Source: a virus
IMG/VR virus record: IMGVR_UViG_3300032309_000565
Location: 1 to 24,663 of that record
Length of the DNA stretch: 24,663 nt
Strand: one strand, 5' to 3'
Positions within the stretch are counted from its first letter, which is position 1; each line of letters begins with the position of its first letter. The notes under the pieces were generated by a model. That model saw only the letters and a list, made by a program, of their open reading frames with translations. It searched no databases and was not told the DNA's origin. Below, piece by piece: positions 16,638 to 24,008 of this stretch. Both the position numbers and the translations under genes were made by a program.

Positions 16638-17177
16638 TTATTTCCTTTTATCAAAATAAGCCCAAGCACATGGGCCGTTGCTACGAACATAGTGTAAAAA
16701 TACTTGGCTATAATTTTGCCCGCTAAACGGCGTGTTTCGCCAATGATCTGCAATGCAACCCAGATATAACATAGCATCACCTTTATTCAAAGTTAAATCA
16801 ACTTCTTCTCCGTTTGGCTTTTGAATGCCAATATCCCAATTTGTGTCGCTGCCTATATGCAACGTTAAACTTATTTCACAAGCTGGTCTATCTCTATGCC
16901 TGTTAAGTACTTCTCCATTTTTATATATACGAGCATACGTATATGTTGGTAATACTTGTTCTTCAACCAAAACACTAACGTCGTTTACTTTTTGACAAAG
17001 TAGCTCAAGAAAAGGTTTAAAGTTATAAATAGCTGGTGAATTTGGAACTTGGGGGTCTTTCTCGTATTGACCGCTTTGTTCTAGCTTATAAAATTCTTGA
17101 TGCAAAACTTTAGCATGTTCCTCACTAATAAAGTTTGGGACAAACAAAAAATTATTTTGCTCAAGCTGTGCGTTCAC
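16638..17177 (-). CDS. 2OG-Fe(II) oxygenase-like protein, 179 residues (GTG start)
   Basis: The iron triad is visible: H94-R-D96 (LNRHRDRPACE) and H145 (CIADHWRNTPF), with LNKGDAMLYLG between. The residue ten after the distal His, where P4H-type enzymes have Arg, is Asn155, and the following block is SQVFLHYV, so 2-oxoglutarate may be bound differently. The frame runs on to a TTG at 17192, but no ribosome site sits at a good distance from it, while the GTG at 17177 overlaps the previous stop (TAGTG), the same kind of junction seen at five other boundaries here. I therefore start at 17177; numbering is from there. Proteins with HRDRP and QVFLHY are widespread in marine bacteria and phages. Substrate unknown. 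Confidence 0.8.
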   Translation of the reverse strand: MNAQLEQNNFLFVPNFISEEHAKVLHQEFYKLEQSGQYEKDPQVPNSPAIYNFKPFLELLCQKVNDVSVLVEEQVLPTYTYARIYKNGEVLNRHRDRPACEISLTLHIGSDTNWDIGIQKPNGEEVDLTLNKGDAMLYLGCIADHWRNTPFSGQNYSQVFLHYVRSNGPCAWAYFDKRK

Positions 17178-17644
17178 TATACGTTTGTCCAAACTTCTTG
17201 TGGAAGGCTAGGCCAGTCAATGTTTCCAGCAACTGGATAAACGGCATATTGACGCACTGCGTTACGATAGGTAATAAAGTCTTGCGCATTGCTTAAATAA
17301 GGATTACTTTTTGCAGGATCAGCAACATCAGGAATAGTAGTCCAATCCGTTGCTTGTAATTTACTTACAGCGGTTGCCTTGTTTTGTGCCGCTACTGGGG
17401 GTTGTGGAGGTACTGGGGTATTAGCTTCAGTCCATTTTGTCATGCAGCAGCTTGCCCATGCTGGTAACTCCGTAATAGGTTGATTTTCTACTAATGGAGA
17501 ATTATATTCAATCCAGCCAGCAGTGTCTTGCCATTGAAGAGCGTGAATATCAGCAGGTATATTGCAAGAGCTAAGGTCAAGATCGCTGTAAAATTTGCCG
17601 TCTTCGCCAACTGCTCCGTCAGTAGGGGTAATAGTTAATTTCAT
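17177..17644 (-). CDS. Tail-fibre assembly chaperone-like protein, 155 residues
   Basis: The C-terminal half (residues 88-155, with KLQATDWTTIPDVADP, FITYRNAVRQYAV and DWPSLPQEVW) is a domain I know from proteins encoded next to tail fibres, often annotated as tail assembly chaperone. The N-terminal half (about 1-60) is beta-rich and the two are joined by a Pro-rich linker (TPVPPQPP, residues 76-83). It likely helps fold or attach the long fibre encoded just upstream. The start overlaps the stop of the previous gene by four bases (ATGA). No catalytic motif is seen. Confidence 0.75.
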   Translation of the reverse strand: MKLTITPTDGAVGEDGKFYSDLDLSSCNIPADIHALQWQDTAGWIEYNSPLVENQPITELPAWASCCMTKWTEANTPVPPQPPVAAQNKATAVSKLQATDWTTIPDVADPAKSNPYLSNAQDFITYRNAVRQYAVYPVAGNIDWPSLPQEVWTNV

Positions 17645-17967
17645 TCTTCAATGCTCCTAATTAATTTGGGTTGCTCTTCGTTTTGCACATGCACAATACC
17701 TGCGGTTGCCAGTAAAAGTTGTTGGGCTTTTTCGTTTGATTTAACCATTTCATTTCTAAATGACTCAACTGCAGCACCAGTACTACGTTGTTGCCCAGAG
17801 TTTTCAATTAAAAGCATAGGAAGCCAAGATATTGCGCACTCGTAATTATCTACTTGGGCCCCACTATTTATGTCATATCCTTGCACACGGGTATACCAAG
17901 CACATGTAAGACCCACACAGTCTTTTTTAATTAGTGGACAAAAAGTCCCGTTTTTAAGTGTCCCCAT
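17641..17967 (-). CDS. Four-cysteine conserved phage protein, 108 residues
   Basis: The cysteines C10, C17, C22 (FCPLIKKDCVGLTCAWY) and C44 (YECAISWLPMLL) could bind zinc or an iron-sulphur cluster; the spacing is not a classical ribbon. Residues 62-75 (TGAAVESFRNEMV) form a conserved helix. I recognise this type from many proteobacterial phages, where it lies near the fibre genes, but its role is not known to me. A TTG at 17973 would extend it by two residues, but AAGGA lies directly before that TTG and six bases before the ATG at 17967, so ATG is chosen. The preceding fibre stop ends two bases upstream. Confidence 0.75.
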   Translation of the reverse strand: MGTLKNGTFCPLIKKDCVGLTCAWYTRVQGYDINSGAQVDNYECAISWLPMLLIENSGQQRSTGAAVESFRNEMVKSNEKAQQLLLATAGIVHVQNEEQPKLIRSIEE

Positions 17968-17969
17968 TA

Positions 17970-20900
17970 TCAATCCTTAGTTGCGCGTATAACGTCTACG
18001 TATTTTACCGCGAGGTTAATTGCATTACCCGTAAATGTACCTGAACCACTTGAGAAGCTGAACGGGTGGGTATGGCTACCTGCACCTCCCGTGTTGTTGG
18101 TTGATACAGTTCCAATAGGAGAAGCGCTACCAGCGTTTCCAAAACGAATTCCTGGAGCTCCTGGACCTCCAAACGCATCAATGGTGTGGCTATGAGAGGG
18201 AATTTGAGGCGTAGTAAGCGTTGTAGCACCTGCACTACCTGCAACTGCTGTAATACTTACCGAACCTGTTGGGGTTTGACTTGCAAACGCTGTAGTGAAA
18301 TTAACACTACCACCTGTACTTGCAGTTCCGCTTACAACACGAAGTCCCGCATTATCCTGATCGACTAACTTTGTAAATCCTGTTGGGGCTGCAGTCTGAC
18401 CAAAAATCATCACCGTACCAGCAGGAATTACTGTGCCACCTGAAACAGCTGCCCACGTAGAATCACCACGTAAATAGGTAGAAGCGTTAGCCGTACCAGT
18501 AGCAAGGCGGGCTGTAGCTACCGTACCAGATGAAATGTTTGAGGCATTAATGGCAGTAAGAGCTACGCCATTACCAGAGATACTAGTAAAAGTACCTACG
18601 TTAGCAGTAAACGATCCATTGGCATCTCTGGCTACAATCGTTGAAGCGCCGTTGGCTGAAGCAGCAGTTGTTCTAGCGTTGTCTATTGTTCCAGAAGTAA
18701 CGTTTGAGGCGTTAATAGCGGTTAGAGCTACGCCGTTTCCAGAAATAGATACCGATGTAATAGCACCTGCACTAAATTCACCAGAAGTTCCACGAAGAAC
18801 AATAGTCGATGCGCCGTTGGCGGTAGCCGCTGTAGTCCTGGCGTTTGCTACTGTACCTGTAGTTACGTTTGAACCATTAATTGCACTAATTGCCGATCCA
18901 TTAGCTGTAATGATGTTTGCTGTGAAAGAGCCGTTAGCATCGCGAGCCACAATCGTGGAAGCACCATTGGCATCAGAGGCGGTTGTTCTAGCGTTGGCAA
19001 TTGTTCCGCTAGATATGTTAGATGCGTTAATAGCTGTTAAAGATACCCCATTACCAGATACGCTAGTGAATGTACCCGTTGTAGCAGTAACTACGTTACC
19101 CGCAAAACTTCCATTTGTGTCTCTAGCAACAATCGTTGAAGCGCCGTTAGCTGAAGCAGCTGTAGTAGCAGAGTTGGGAATGCTTGTTAGGCCAGAGCCA
19201 GAACCTGTAAATGAAACGCCAGTAATTGCACCAGCAGAGAACTCACCAGAAGTTCCTCTTAATACAATCGTGCTTGCGCCGTTAGCGGTTGCTGCGGTAG
19301 TTCTAGCGTTAGCTATGGTTCCAGTTGAAACGTTTGAGGCGTTGATTGCTGTTAATCCAGCACCGTTACCAGATACTGCGCCACCACTAAGAGTGGTTAC
19401 GTTAACCACATTGGCAGTAAATGAGCCGTTTGCATCTCTGGCTACGATTGTACTTGCGCCATTAGCAGAGGCTGCCGTTGTTCTGGCGTTATCTAAGGTT
19501 CCAGTAGTAATTGCCGAGGCATTAATTGCTGTAAGTGAAGACCCATTACCTGAAACAGAAGTAAAAGTTCCTGTAGTACCCGTAATCACGTTTCCAGCAA
19601 ACGAGCCGTTGGCATCCCTTAAAACTAAGGTAGAAGCGCCGTTGGCTGATGCGCCAGTTGTCCGAGCGTTAGCTACCGTACCCGTAGTTACGTTTGAACC
19701 GTTAATTGCACTAATTGCTGCGCCGTCACCTGTAAATGAAGCGCCAGTAATTGCACCAGCAGCAAACTCACCCGATGTACCACGGAGTACGATAGTTGAA
19801 GCCCCGTTAGCTGTAGCCGCTGTTGTTCGTGCGTTAGCGATTGTTCCGCTAGATATGTTGGAAGCGTTGATATTGGTAAGGCTTGCTCCGTTACCAGAGA
19901 TAGTTGCGGTAATAACGTTTGCAGAAAAAGAACCGTTGGCATCACGAGATACTATGGTTGATGCGCCATTGGCATCAGATGCCGTAGTCCTTGCGTTTGC
20001 GATAGTGCCACTAGATATGTTTGAGGCATTAATAGCGGTTAGCGCAACTCCGTTACCTGACACAGAAGTAAATGTGCCAGTTGTTCCTGTTATTACATTC
20101 CCAGCAAAGGAACCATTAGCATCACGAACAACAAGAGTGGAAGCACCATTGGCAGAAGTAGCATTAGTCCTGGCATTGTCTAAAGTCCCCGAAGTAATTG
20201 CTGTAGCGTTGATAGCAGTAAGGGCGGAGCCGTTACCAGAGAAAGATGTACCTGTTATTGCACCAGCAGCAAATTCACCAGAAGCTCCGCGCAGAACAAT
20301 AGTAGAAGCGCCGTTACTAGAGGAAGCAGTAGTTCTCGCATTTGCAATAGTCCCCGTGGTTACGTTAGACCCGTTAATAGCTGAGACGTTAGAGCCGTCA
20401 CCAATAAAGAAGTTAGCCGTAATAGCATCAGCAGCAAAGTCACCAGCGGCGTCTCTTAAAACTATTGTGCTTGCTCCATTTGCGGATGAAGCTGTAGTTC
20501 TTGCGTTTGCTATGGTCCCGCTTGAGATGTTGGAAGCGTTAATAGAAGTGATGGTTGTACCAGCACCAATAAAGTTTGCCGCAGTTATGTTGCCAGCACC
20601 AAAAGCCCCGTTGGCATCACGAACAACAAGAGTGGAAGCACTGTTTGCATCTGAAGCCGTTGTTCTAGCATTGGCAATCGTGCCGCTAGTGATGTTTGAG
20701 GCATTGATAGCGGTTAGGGATACACCGTTACCTGATATGTTGGTAAAGTTGCCTGTCGTACCGTTAAACGTTGTGGCATTTGATGTAGTCGCCGTAATAA
20801 GGTTAGCGGTAAATGAGCCAGTAGAATCACGCAATACGATGGTATTTGCACCATTTGATGCGGACGCTGTGGTTCTTGCGTTGTCTAGCGTACCTAATGT

Positions 20901-22013
20901 GATACTAGAAGCATTAATAGAAACGTTAGAGGCGCTTGTAATTTGGCCTTGAGCATTAACCGCAATCTGAGATACTGCGCCAGCATTACCATAAGTTCCA
21001 GCTGTAACGGCTGTATTAGAAATACTAAACGTGGTATTTGTAAGGCTGAGTCCTGTGCCAGCGGAATAAATCTGGGCAGAACCAATCTGTGCAAACGTAA
21101 TATTTGTTGTGCCAAATGTAATAGTTCCTGGAGTGGTACATGTATAAACCTCGCCAGCTCCTGTATTACCAGACTGTACAAAGAATGTAGAGCCTTCACT
21201 TAAACCAGCAGAACTAGCAACAACATAGGTATCAGCATCGGTTGCACGAGTTAGAACCCACTGTGCAGAAGCATTACCTGGATTAGTAACTGTGTACACG
21301 CCATTTTGTACCGCATTAGACTGGGTATAAACTAAAACACGAGCTGTGTTAGATAGTGACACGCCATCAATACTTAAAGCTACGTTTGCACCGCTATTGG
21401 TTAGCGTAGCGCCTACGCCGTTACCTGCGCCGCCTGGTTGGTTGTATGTAGCAGTTAAAGCCGTTGGAGACTCAACAAGAACAGGAGTATGGTAATGGAC
21501 ACCAGCCGCAACAATTCCGTCTACATACTGTTTATTGACAATATCCGTAGCATTGGCAGCATTGGTCGTTATGGTTCCAGCCGTTACAGTAACTGTGTTT
21601 GCTGTTAGGTTTGTGGTATTTATATTGGTAAAGGTAATGGTATTTGCACCGTTACCAAACGCCTCTACTTTGCCAGTAGCGTCATTAATATAAACCGCTT
21701 CACCAGCTGGCTGCGTAATAAATACTTCTAAACCGCTTGCGCCCGCAGTAAAGTTGGTCTTAGATCCTGAATTAGATGAAGAAAAAACTGTATCTCTACT
21801 TAACGTAGCTGGAGACGTAAATGTACCAACGCCAACCTCCCATTGGGTATCAGACCCAGCGGTTAGGTTATGGATGGTGTAATAAACGGTAGAACCAGTA
21901 GCTATAGCGGCGTTAAACGTTTGATAGCCAGGAAATGCGCCAGTAAGCGTAATACTACCCGTGCCAGAGCTAGAGCTAGTTTCCTTAACCCTATCTTTTA
22001 GAACCAAAGCCAT
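17970..22013 (-). CDS. Long tail fibre, modular shaft and receptor-binding tip, 1347 residues
   Basis: The N-terminal 150 residues resemble a virion-anchoring domain (LKDRVKETSSSSGTGSITLT, FITQPAGEAVYINDATGKV). A beta-rich domain at about 165-330 contains VDGIVAAGVHYHTPV and YTCTTPGTITFG, common in aquatic phage fibres. Residues about 365-1165 are a shaft of fourteen to fifteen modules of 45-70 residues with the phrases INASNISSGTIANARTT and ANGASTIVxRDANGSF. The tip (about 1200-1347) starts FGQTAAPTGFTKL and has IPSHSHTI and GSHTHPFSF, the HxH motifs of metal-binding trimeric tips. The fibre recognises the host surface, presumably as a trimer. The ATG has a G-rich ribosome site (GGGGGG about five bases upstream). 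It precedes the tail-assembly-chaperone-like gene by one gene. Confidence 0.93.
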   Translation of the reverse strand: MALVLKDRVKETSSSSGTGSITLTGAFPGYQTFNAAIATGSTVYYTIHNLTAGSDTQWEVGVGTFTSPATLSRDTVFSSSNSGSKTNFTAGASGLEVFITQPAGEAVYINDATGKVEAFGNGANTITFTNINTTNLTANTVTVTAGTITTNAANATDIVNKQYVDGIVAAGVHYHTPVLVESPTALTATYNQPGGAGNGVGATLTNSGANVALSIDGVSLSNTARVLVYTQSNAVQNGVYTVTNPGNASAQWVLTRATDADTYVVASSAGLSEGSTFFVQSGNTGAGEVYTCTTPGTITFGTTNITFAQIGSAQIYSAGTGLSLTNTTFSISNTAVTAGTYGNAGAVSQIAVNAQGQITSASNVSINASSITLGTLDNARTTASASNGANTIVLRDSTGSFTANLITATTSNATTFNGTTGNFTNISGNGVSLTAINASNITSGTIANARTTASDANSASTLVVRDANGAFGAGNITAANFIGAGTTITSINASNISSGTIANARTTASSANGASTIVLRDAAGDFAADAITANFFIGDGSNVSAINGSNVTTGTIANARTTASSSNGASTIVLRGASGEFAAGAITGTSFSGNGSALTAINATAITSGTLDNARTNATSANGASTLVVRDANGSFAGNVITGTTGTFTSVSGNGVALTAINASNISSGTIANARTTASDANGASTIVSRDANGSFSANVITATISGNGASLTNINASNISSGTIANARTTAATANGASTIVLRGTSGEFAAGAITGASFTGDGAAISAINGSNVTTGTVANARTTGASANGASTLVLRDANGSFAGNVITGTTGTFTSVSGNGSSLTAINASAITTGTLDNARTTAASANGASTIVARDANGSFTANVVNVTTLSGGAVSGNGAGLTAINASNVSTGTIANARTTAATANGASTIVLRGTSGEFSAGAITGVSFTGSGSGLTSIPNSATTAASANGASTIVARDTNGSFAGNVVTATTGTFTSVSGNGVSLTAINASNISSGTIANARTTASDANGASTIVARDANGSFTANIITANGSAISAINGSNVTTGTVANARTTAATANGASTIVLRGTSGEFSAGAITSVSISGNGVALTAINASNVTSGTIDNARTTAASANGASTIVARDANGSFTANVGTFTSISGNGVALTAINASNISSGTVATARLATGTANASTYLRGDSTWAAVSGGTVIPAGTVMIFGQTAAPTGFTKLVDQDNAGLRVVSGTASTGGSVNFTTAFASQTPTGSVSITAVAGSAGATTLTTPQIPSHSHTIDAFGGPGAPGIRFGNAGSASPIGTVSTNNTGGAGSHTHPFSFSSGSGTFTGNAINLAVKYVDVIRATKD
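17974..17978 (-). promoter_or_regulatory. Ribosome binding site AAGGA deciding the ATG at 17967
   Basis: It lies six bases before the ATG at 17967 but immediately before an in-frame TTG at 17973. The spacing favours the ATG. The site lies within the last codons of the long fibre gene. Confidence 0.7.
18136..18178 (-). repeat. Direct repeat shared by the two fibre tips, copy 2
   Basis: Identical over 43 bases to 13441-13483 in the short fibre. It encodes the FGGPGAPGIRFGN segment of the tip. Confidence 0.9.
18540..20920 (-). repeat. Fibre shaft module array with a three-module super-repeat
   Basis: Fourteen modules of about 170 bases each. Modules 4, 7, 10 and 13 (near 20283, 19775, 19252 and 18790) carry RG(A/T)SGEF, all others RDxxGxF; modules 5, 8 and 11 carry SFAGNV(I/V)T and TTGTFTSVSGNG; modules 6, 9 and 12 carry SFxAN. 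So the array repeats as a triplet. Module 10 is shortened: it lacks the NASNxxxGTxxNARTT connector. The DNA of the modules differs mostly at synonymous positions. Confidence 0.85.
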
Positions 22014-22027
22014 ACGGCCCCCCTAAA

Positions 22028-22459
22028 TTAGGTAGCTGTCAAACGAATAATTGCGTTGCTTGCGTCTGCCGTTGGGAAGTTAACTGCAAAGGTTCCGTTG
22101 GTCGATGTCTTATCACCACCAAATGCCAATACAGCAACAGCTGCGTTAGATAAGTTAGCGTTATAAATCAAAGCGCCGTTAGCGGTAATTGTTGCATTCG
22201 CCCAAGACGTATTGGAGAACGAGATAAAAGCCACGTTACCAGAGTTTGTTGGGGTTACGCTAACCGATAAAGTATTGCCACCAGCACTATAGTTGCCTGC
22301 AGAAGCTACTTCGTTGGTTGCCGAGTAAACGGTAGTATTTTCATTTATCGTAGCTGAACTGGTATACAGTGCTAATTTAAATGTATTTGATGTGAAATTA
22401 TGCTGACCATTTAAGATTTGAACTTTAAATGATGTAGCCATTGCTTGGGTAATTGGCAT
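22028..22459 (-). CDS. Small conserved virion protein (decoration or tail-associated), 143 residues
   Basis: The protein is beta-strand-rich, with TFKLALYTSSATI, SAGGNTLSVSVTPT and the C-terminal block AVAVLAFGGDKTSTNGTF then FPTADASNAIIRL. Such proteins recur in aquatic phages between adaptor and fibre genes and are usually annotated hypothetical; I recognise the type but not a defined role. The Ser/Thr/Asn-rich composition is typical of capsid decoration or fibre-base proteins. AGGAG lies six to seven bases before the ATG. Placement just before the long fibre gene suggests a link between adaptor and fibre, which is inference. Confidence 0.75.
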   Translation of the reverse strand: MPITQAMATSFKVQILNGQHNFTSNTFKLALYTSSATINENTTVYSATNEVASAGNYSAGGNTLSVSVTPTNSGNVAFISFSNTSWANATITANGALIYNANLSNAAVAVLAFGGDKTSTNGTFAVNFPTADASNAIIRLTAT

Positions 22460-22476
22460 TTTTTGCTCCTAAAAAA

Positions 22477-23124
22477 TTATCTAACAGGTCCAGGTACAGG
22501 CAACTTAAGTTGTCCGTCACGGTATGCGCTACGTCTATCTTTACCATCACCCAATTCTCTGAGTAATGCTAAGGATTCTTGATACTTTTGCTCGTAATAA
22601 GTAACCATGTCTTGTTCTCCCTTTTGGAAGATCACGGCTTCACGCAACGAGCCATACAGTAAAACCGTTTCAAAATTATCGCCCAACCAGCTAGTGCCAG
22701 CAGTAACAATTGACTCTGGGTAATAGTAATAGTGCAATTCTACATCGTAGTTGTCATCTGGAGTAGGGCCAATAATGTACGTATATGGCTCAAACTGGGC
22801 ATAGTAACGGGGTACGCCTTCATCTGTAGGGTTTGGGTACGCTTGACGAATAAAGTTAACATCCTTGTCGATTAAGAACTCTTGACTGCCATCAGCCAGA
22901 ATAACCGCCATCGAAAAGGACGCTAAATAGTCTGGGGGTAACGCAAGGTACTTGTCACTCTGTGTAAAGTTGCCTACCTGATTCTTACGAATAGCAGGTA
23001 TCTGAACGGCGTTGTAAACCCGCTCTTCACATTGCTGGACAAAACGAGGAATATTGTCTACAAAGACCTGCTCATCAGATTCAGTGTAGTCAATAATCGC
23101 TTGCGTTAACTGCGCGTAATTCAT
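22477..23124 (-). CDS. Head-to-tail adaptor, SU10-type/T7 gp11-like, 215 residues
   Basis: The helical N-terminus (YAQLTQAIIDYTESDEQVF, residues 3-21, then VQQCEERVYNAVQIPA) followed by strands with YLALPPDYLASFSM and a C-terminal helix (LYGSLREAVIFQKGEQDMV, residues about 155-173) is the layout of phage adaptor proteins that bind under the portal. It also has PNPTDEGVPRYYAQ and YIIGPTPDDNYDVELHYYYYP, typical of this group. In the virion it would form a ring between portal and nozzle. The start shares one base with the previous stop (TAATG). A Pro-rich end (LPVPGPVR) closes it. Confidence 0.85.
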   Translation of the reverse strand: MNYAQLTQAIIDYTESDEQVFVDNIPRFVQQCEERVYNAVQIPAIRKNQVGNFTQSDKYLALPPDYLASFSMAVILADGSQEFLIDKDVNFIRQAYPNPTDEGVPRYYAQFEPYTYIIGPTPDDNYDVELHYYYYPESIVTAGTSWLGDNFETVLLYGSLREAVIFQKGEQDMVTYYEQKYQESLALLRELGDGKDRRSAYRDGQLKLPVPGPVR

Positions 23125-23390
23125 TAGCCCATCTTTCCGCTAGACATTTTGCCTTTAGTAGCAGCGCCAGTACCACGCATTTGAATCTTGCCGTAACGAT
23201 TCTCAGGAGGGTAATTGCCCTTACTAATACCGCCAACAGACATATTCATTGTGTCAATTACTTTAGCACCGGGAGTGTAAGCACTATCTGCCACAATGCT
23301 ACTAGCCTTACCATCCATTGTATGTGGAGGGGCATAAACTGAGGCAGGTCCTACTTCCTTACCGCCTTTTTTCATAGAAAATTTAGCCAT
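23124..23390 (-). CDS. Small basic Gly/Lys-rich phage protein, 88 residues
   Basis: The protein has Lys/Gly-rich ends (FSMKKGGKEVGP, KGKMSSGKMG), no long hydrophobic segment and no cysteine. It looks partly disordered. It is joined by single-base TAATG junctions to both neighbours. I recognise it as one of the small proteins usually lying between adaptor genes in aquatic phages; function unknown. A minor head or neck component is possible. Confidence 0.7.
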   Translation of the reverse strand: MAKFSMKKGGKEVGPASVYAPPHTMDGKASSIVADSAYTPGAKVIDTMNMSVGGISKGNYPPENRYGKIQMRGTGAATKGKMSSGKMG

Positions 23391-23572
23391 TATCGACCTC
23401 TTTGATTAGCGCAGCGGGCAAGATTACGACCCATTGCTTTCATGTTCTTGTTCATCATGCTTGTGCTTTTCTTTGGGCCCTTCTCAATACCTACTGATGG
23501 ACCCGAATCACCAAGGTTTTTACCTTCGGTTTTACCCGTTTTAGTAACGCCATCTGCGCCTTTTTTGTACAT
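23390..23572 (-). CDS. Very small basic phage protein, 60 residues
   Basis: The protein is Lys/Arg/Gly-rich (MYKKGADGVTKTGKTEGK at the start, NLARCANQRGR at the end), probably disordered, with one cysteine. An in-frame TTG at 23578 would add two residues, but the AAGGAG at 23579-23584 abuts that TTG and lies six bases before the ATG at 23572, so ATG is chosen. It shares one base with the next gene. No function can be assigned. Confidence 0.65.
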   Translation of the reverse strand: MYKKGADGVTKTGKTEGKNLGDSGPSVGIEKGPKKSTSMMNKNMKAMGRNLARCANQRGR

Positions 23573-23578
23573 TTTCAA

Positions 23579-23584
23579 CTCCTT
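23579..23584 (-). promoter_or_regulatory. Ribosome binding site AAGGAG deciding the ATG at 23572
   Basis: It is adjacent to an in-frame TTG (too close) and six bases from the ATG at 23572 (good). It overlaps the stop codon of the upstream gene. Confidence 0.7.
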
Positions 23585-24008
23585 AAGTTGTTGTTACCGT
23601 TACTGTACCAAGAATTACTTGTTGTACCAAGTCATTTGGTGTTAATCCTGCATCAGGCCCTCTACTACCCCCAACTGGATTCCACCCCCACTGAAACACT
23701 CTACTACCTAATTCTGGGCTACCAAACCCGTCTGGGCCAATGCCCGTCTGGTTAATCTGCAAACCACTTTGTCCTGATACTAAATAACTTACGTCTGGTC
23801 TTGGATCCCGTACTGCTTGTGGGTCATTGACCGGATACATACCTAATTGTAGCTGTGGCTGATCTGGTTCCCAACACTCTTTACATACTTTAATACTGAC
23901 CTGCTTAGTCTTAATAGTTAGCTTCCTAAGCTCTTTTAACTTATATCGCTGACCACATCGGTCGCACTCGGCAATTGCATACTTGCCAGAAGCAAACTGG
24001 CTAGGCAT
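23583..24008 (-). CDS. Zinc-ribbon structural protein of the neck region, 141 residues
   Basis: The N-terminal domain has a treble-clef or zinc-ribbon pattern: C15 and C18 (ECDRCGQRYKLKEL), C42 and C45 (VCKECWEPDQPQ). A conserved central piece GMYPVNDPQAVRDPRPD (residues 56-72) is followed by a Gly/Pro-rich tail with RVFQWGWNPVGG. This type is common in phages beside head-to-tail adaptor genes. Zinc binding is predicted from the cysteines; a role in the neck or connector is inferred from position. Its ATG shares one base with the upstream stop (TAATG). Confidence 0.8.
   Translation of the reverse strand: MPSQFASGKYAIAECDRCGQRYKLKELRKLTIKTKQVSIKVCKECWEPDQPQLQLGMYPVNDPQAVRDPRPDVSYLVSGQSGLQINQTGIGPDGFGSPELGSRVFQWGWNPVGGSRGPDAGLTPNDLVQQVILGTVTVTTT

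Noticed and set aside
17177-17192. A 16-base overlap between chaperone-like and oxygenase-like genes, as for a programmed frameshift
   Set aside because: The overlap only exists if the upstream TTG is used; the GTG at 17177 gives the usual one-base stop/start overlap, and no slippery sequence is seen.
13441-18178. The duplicated fibre tip as template/variable repeats of a diversity-generating retroelement
   Set aside because: No reverse transcriptase is present, and the differences between copies are not limited to adenine positions of one copy.
18535-20952. An 805-codon open frame on the plus strand, antisense to the long fibre shaft
   Set aside because: It mirrors the fibre module array: the same Val/Ala/Pro-rich phrases recur with the module period, which follows from the repeated sense codons. 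It has no plausible ribosome site context, no neighbour on that strand and no recognisable domain.
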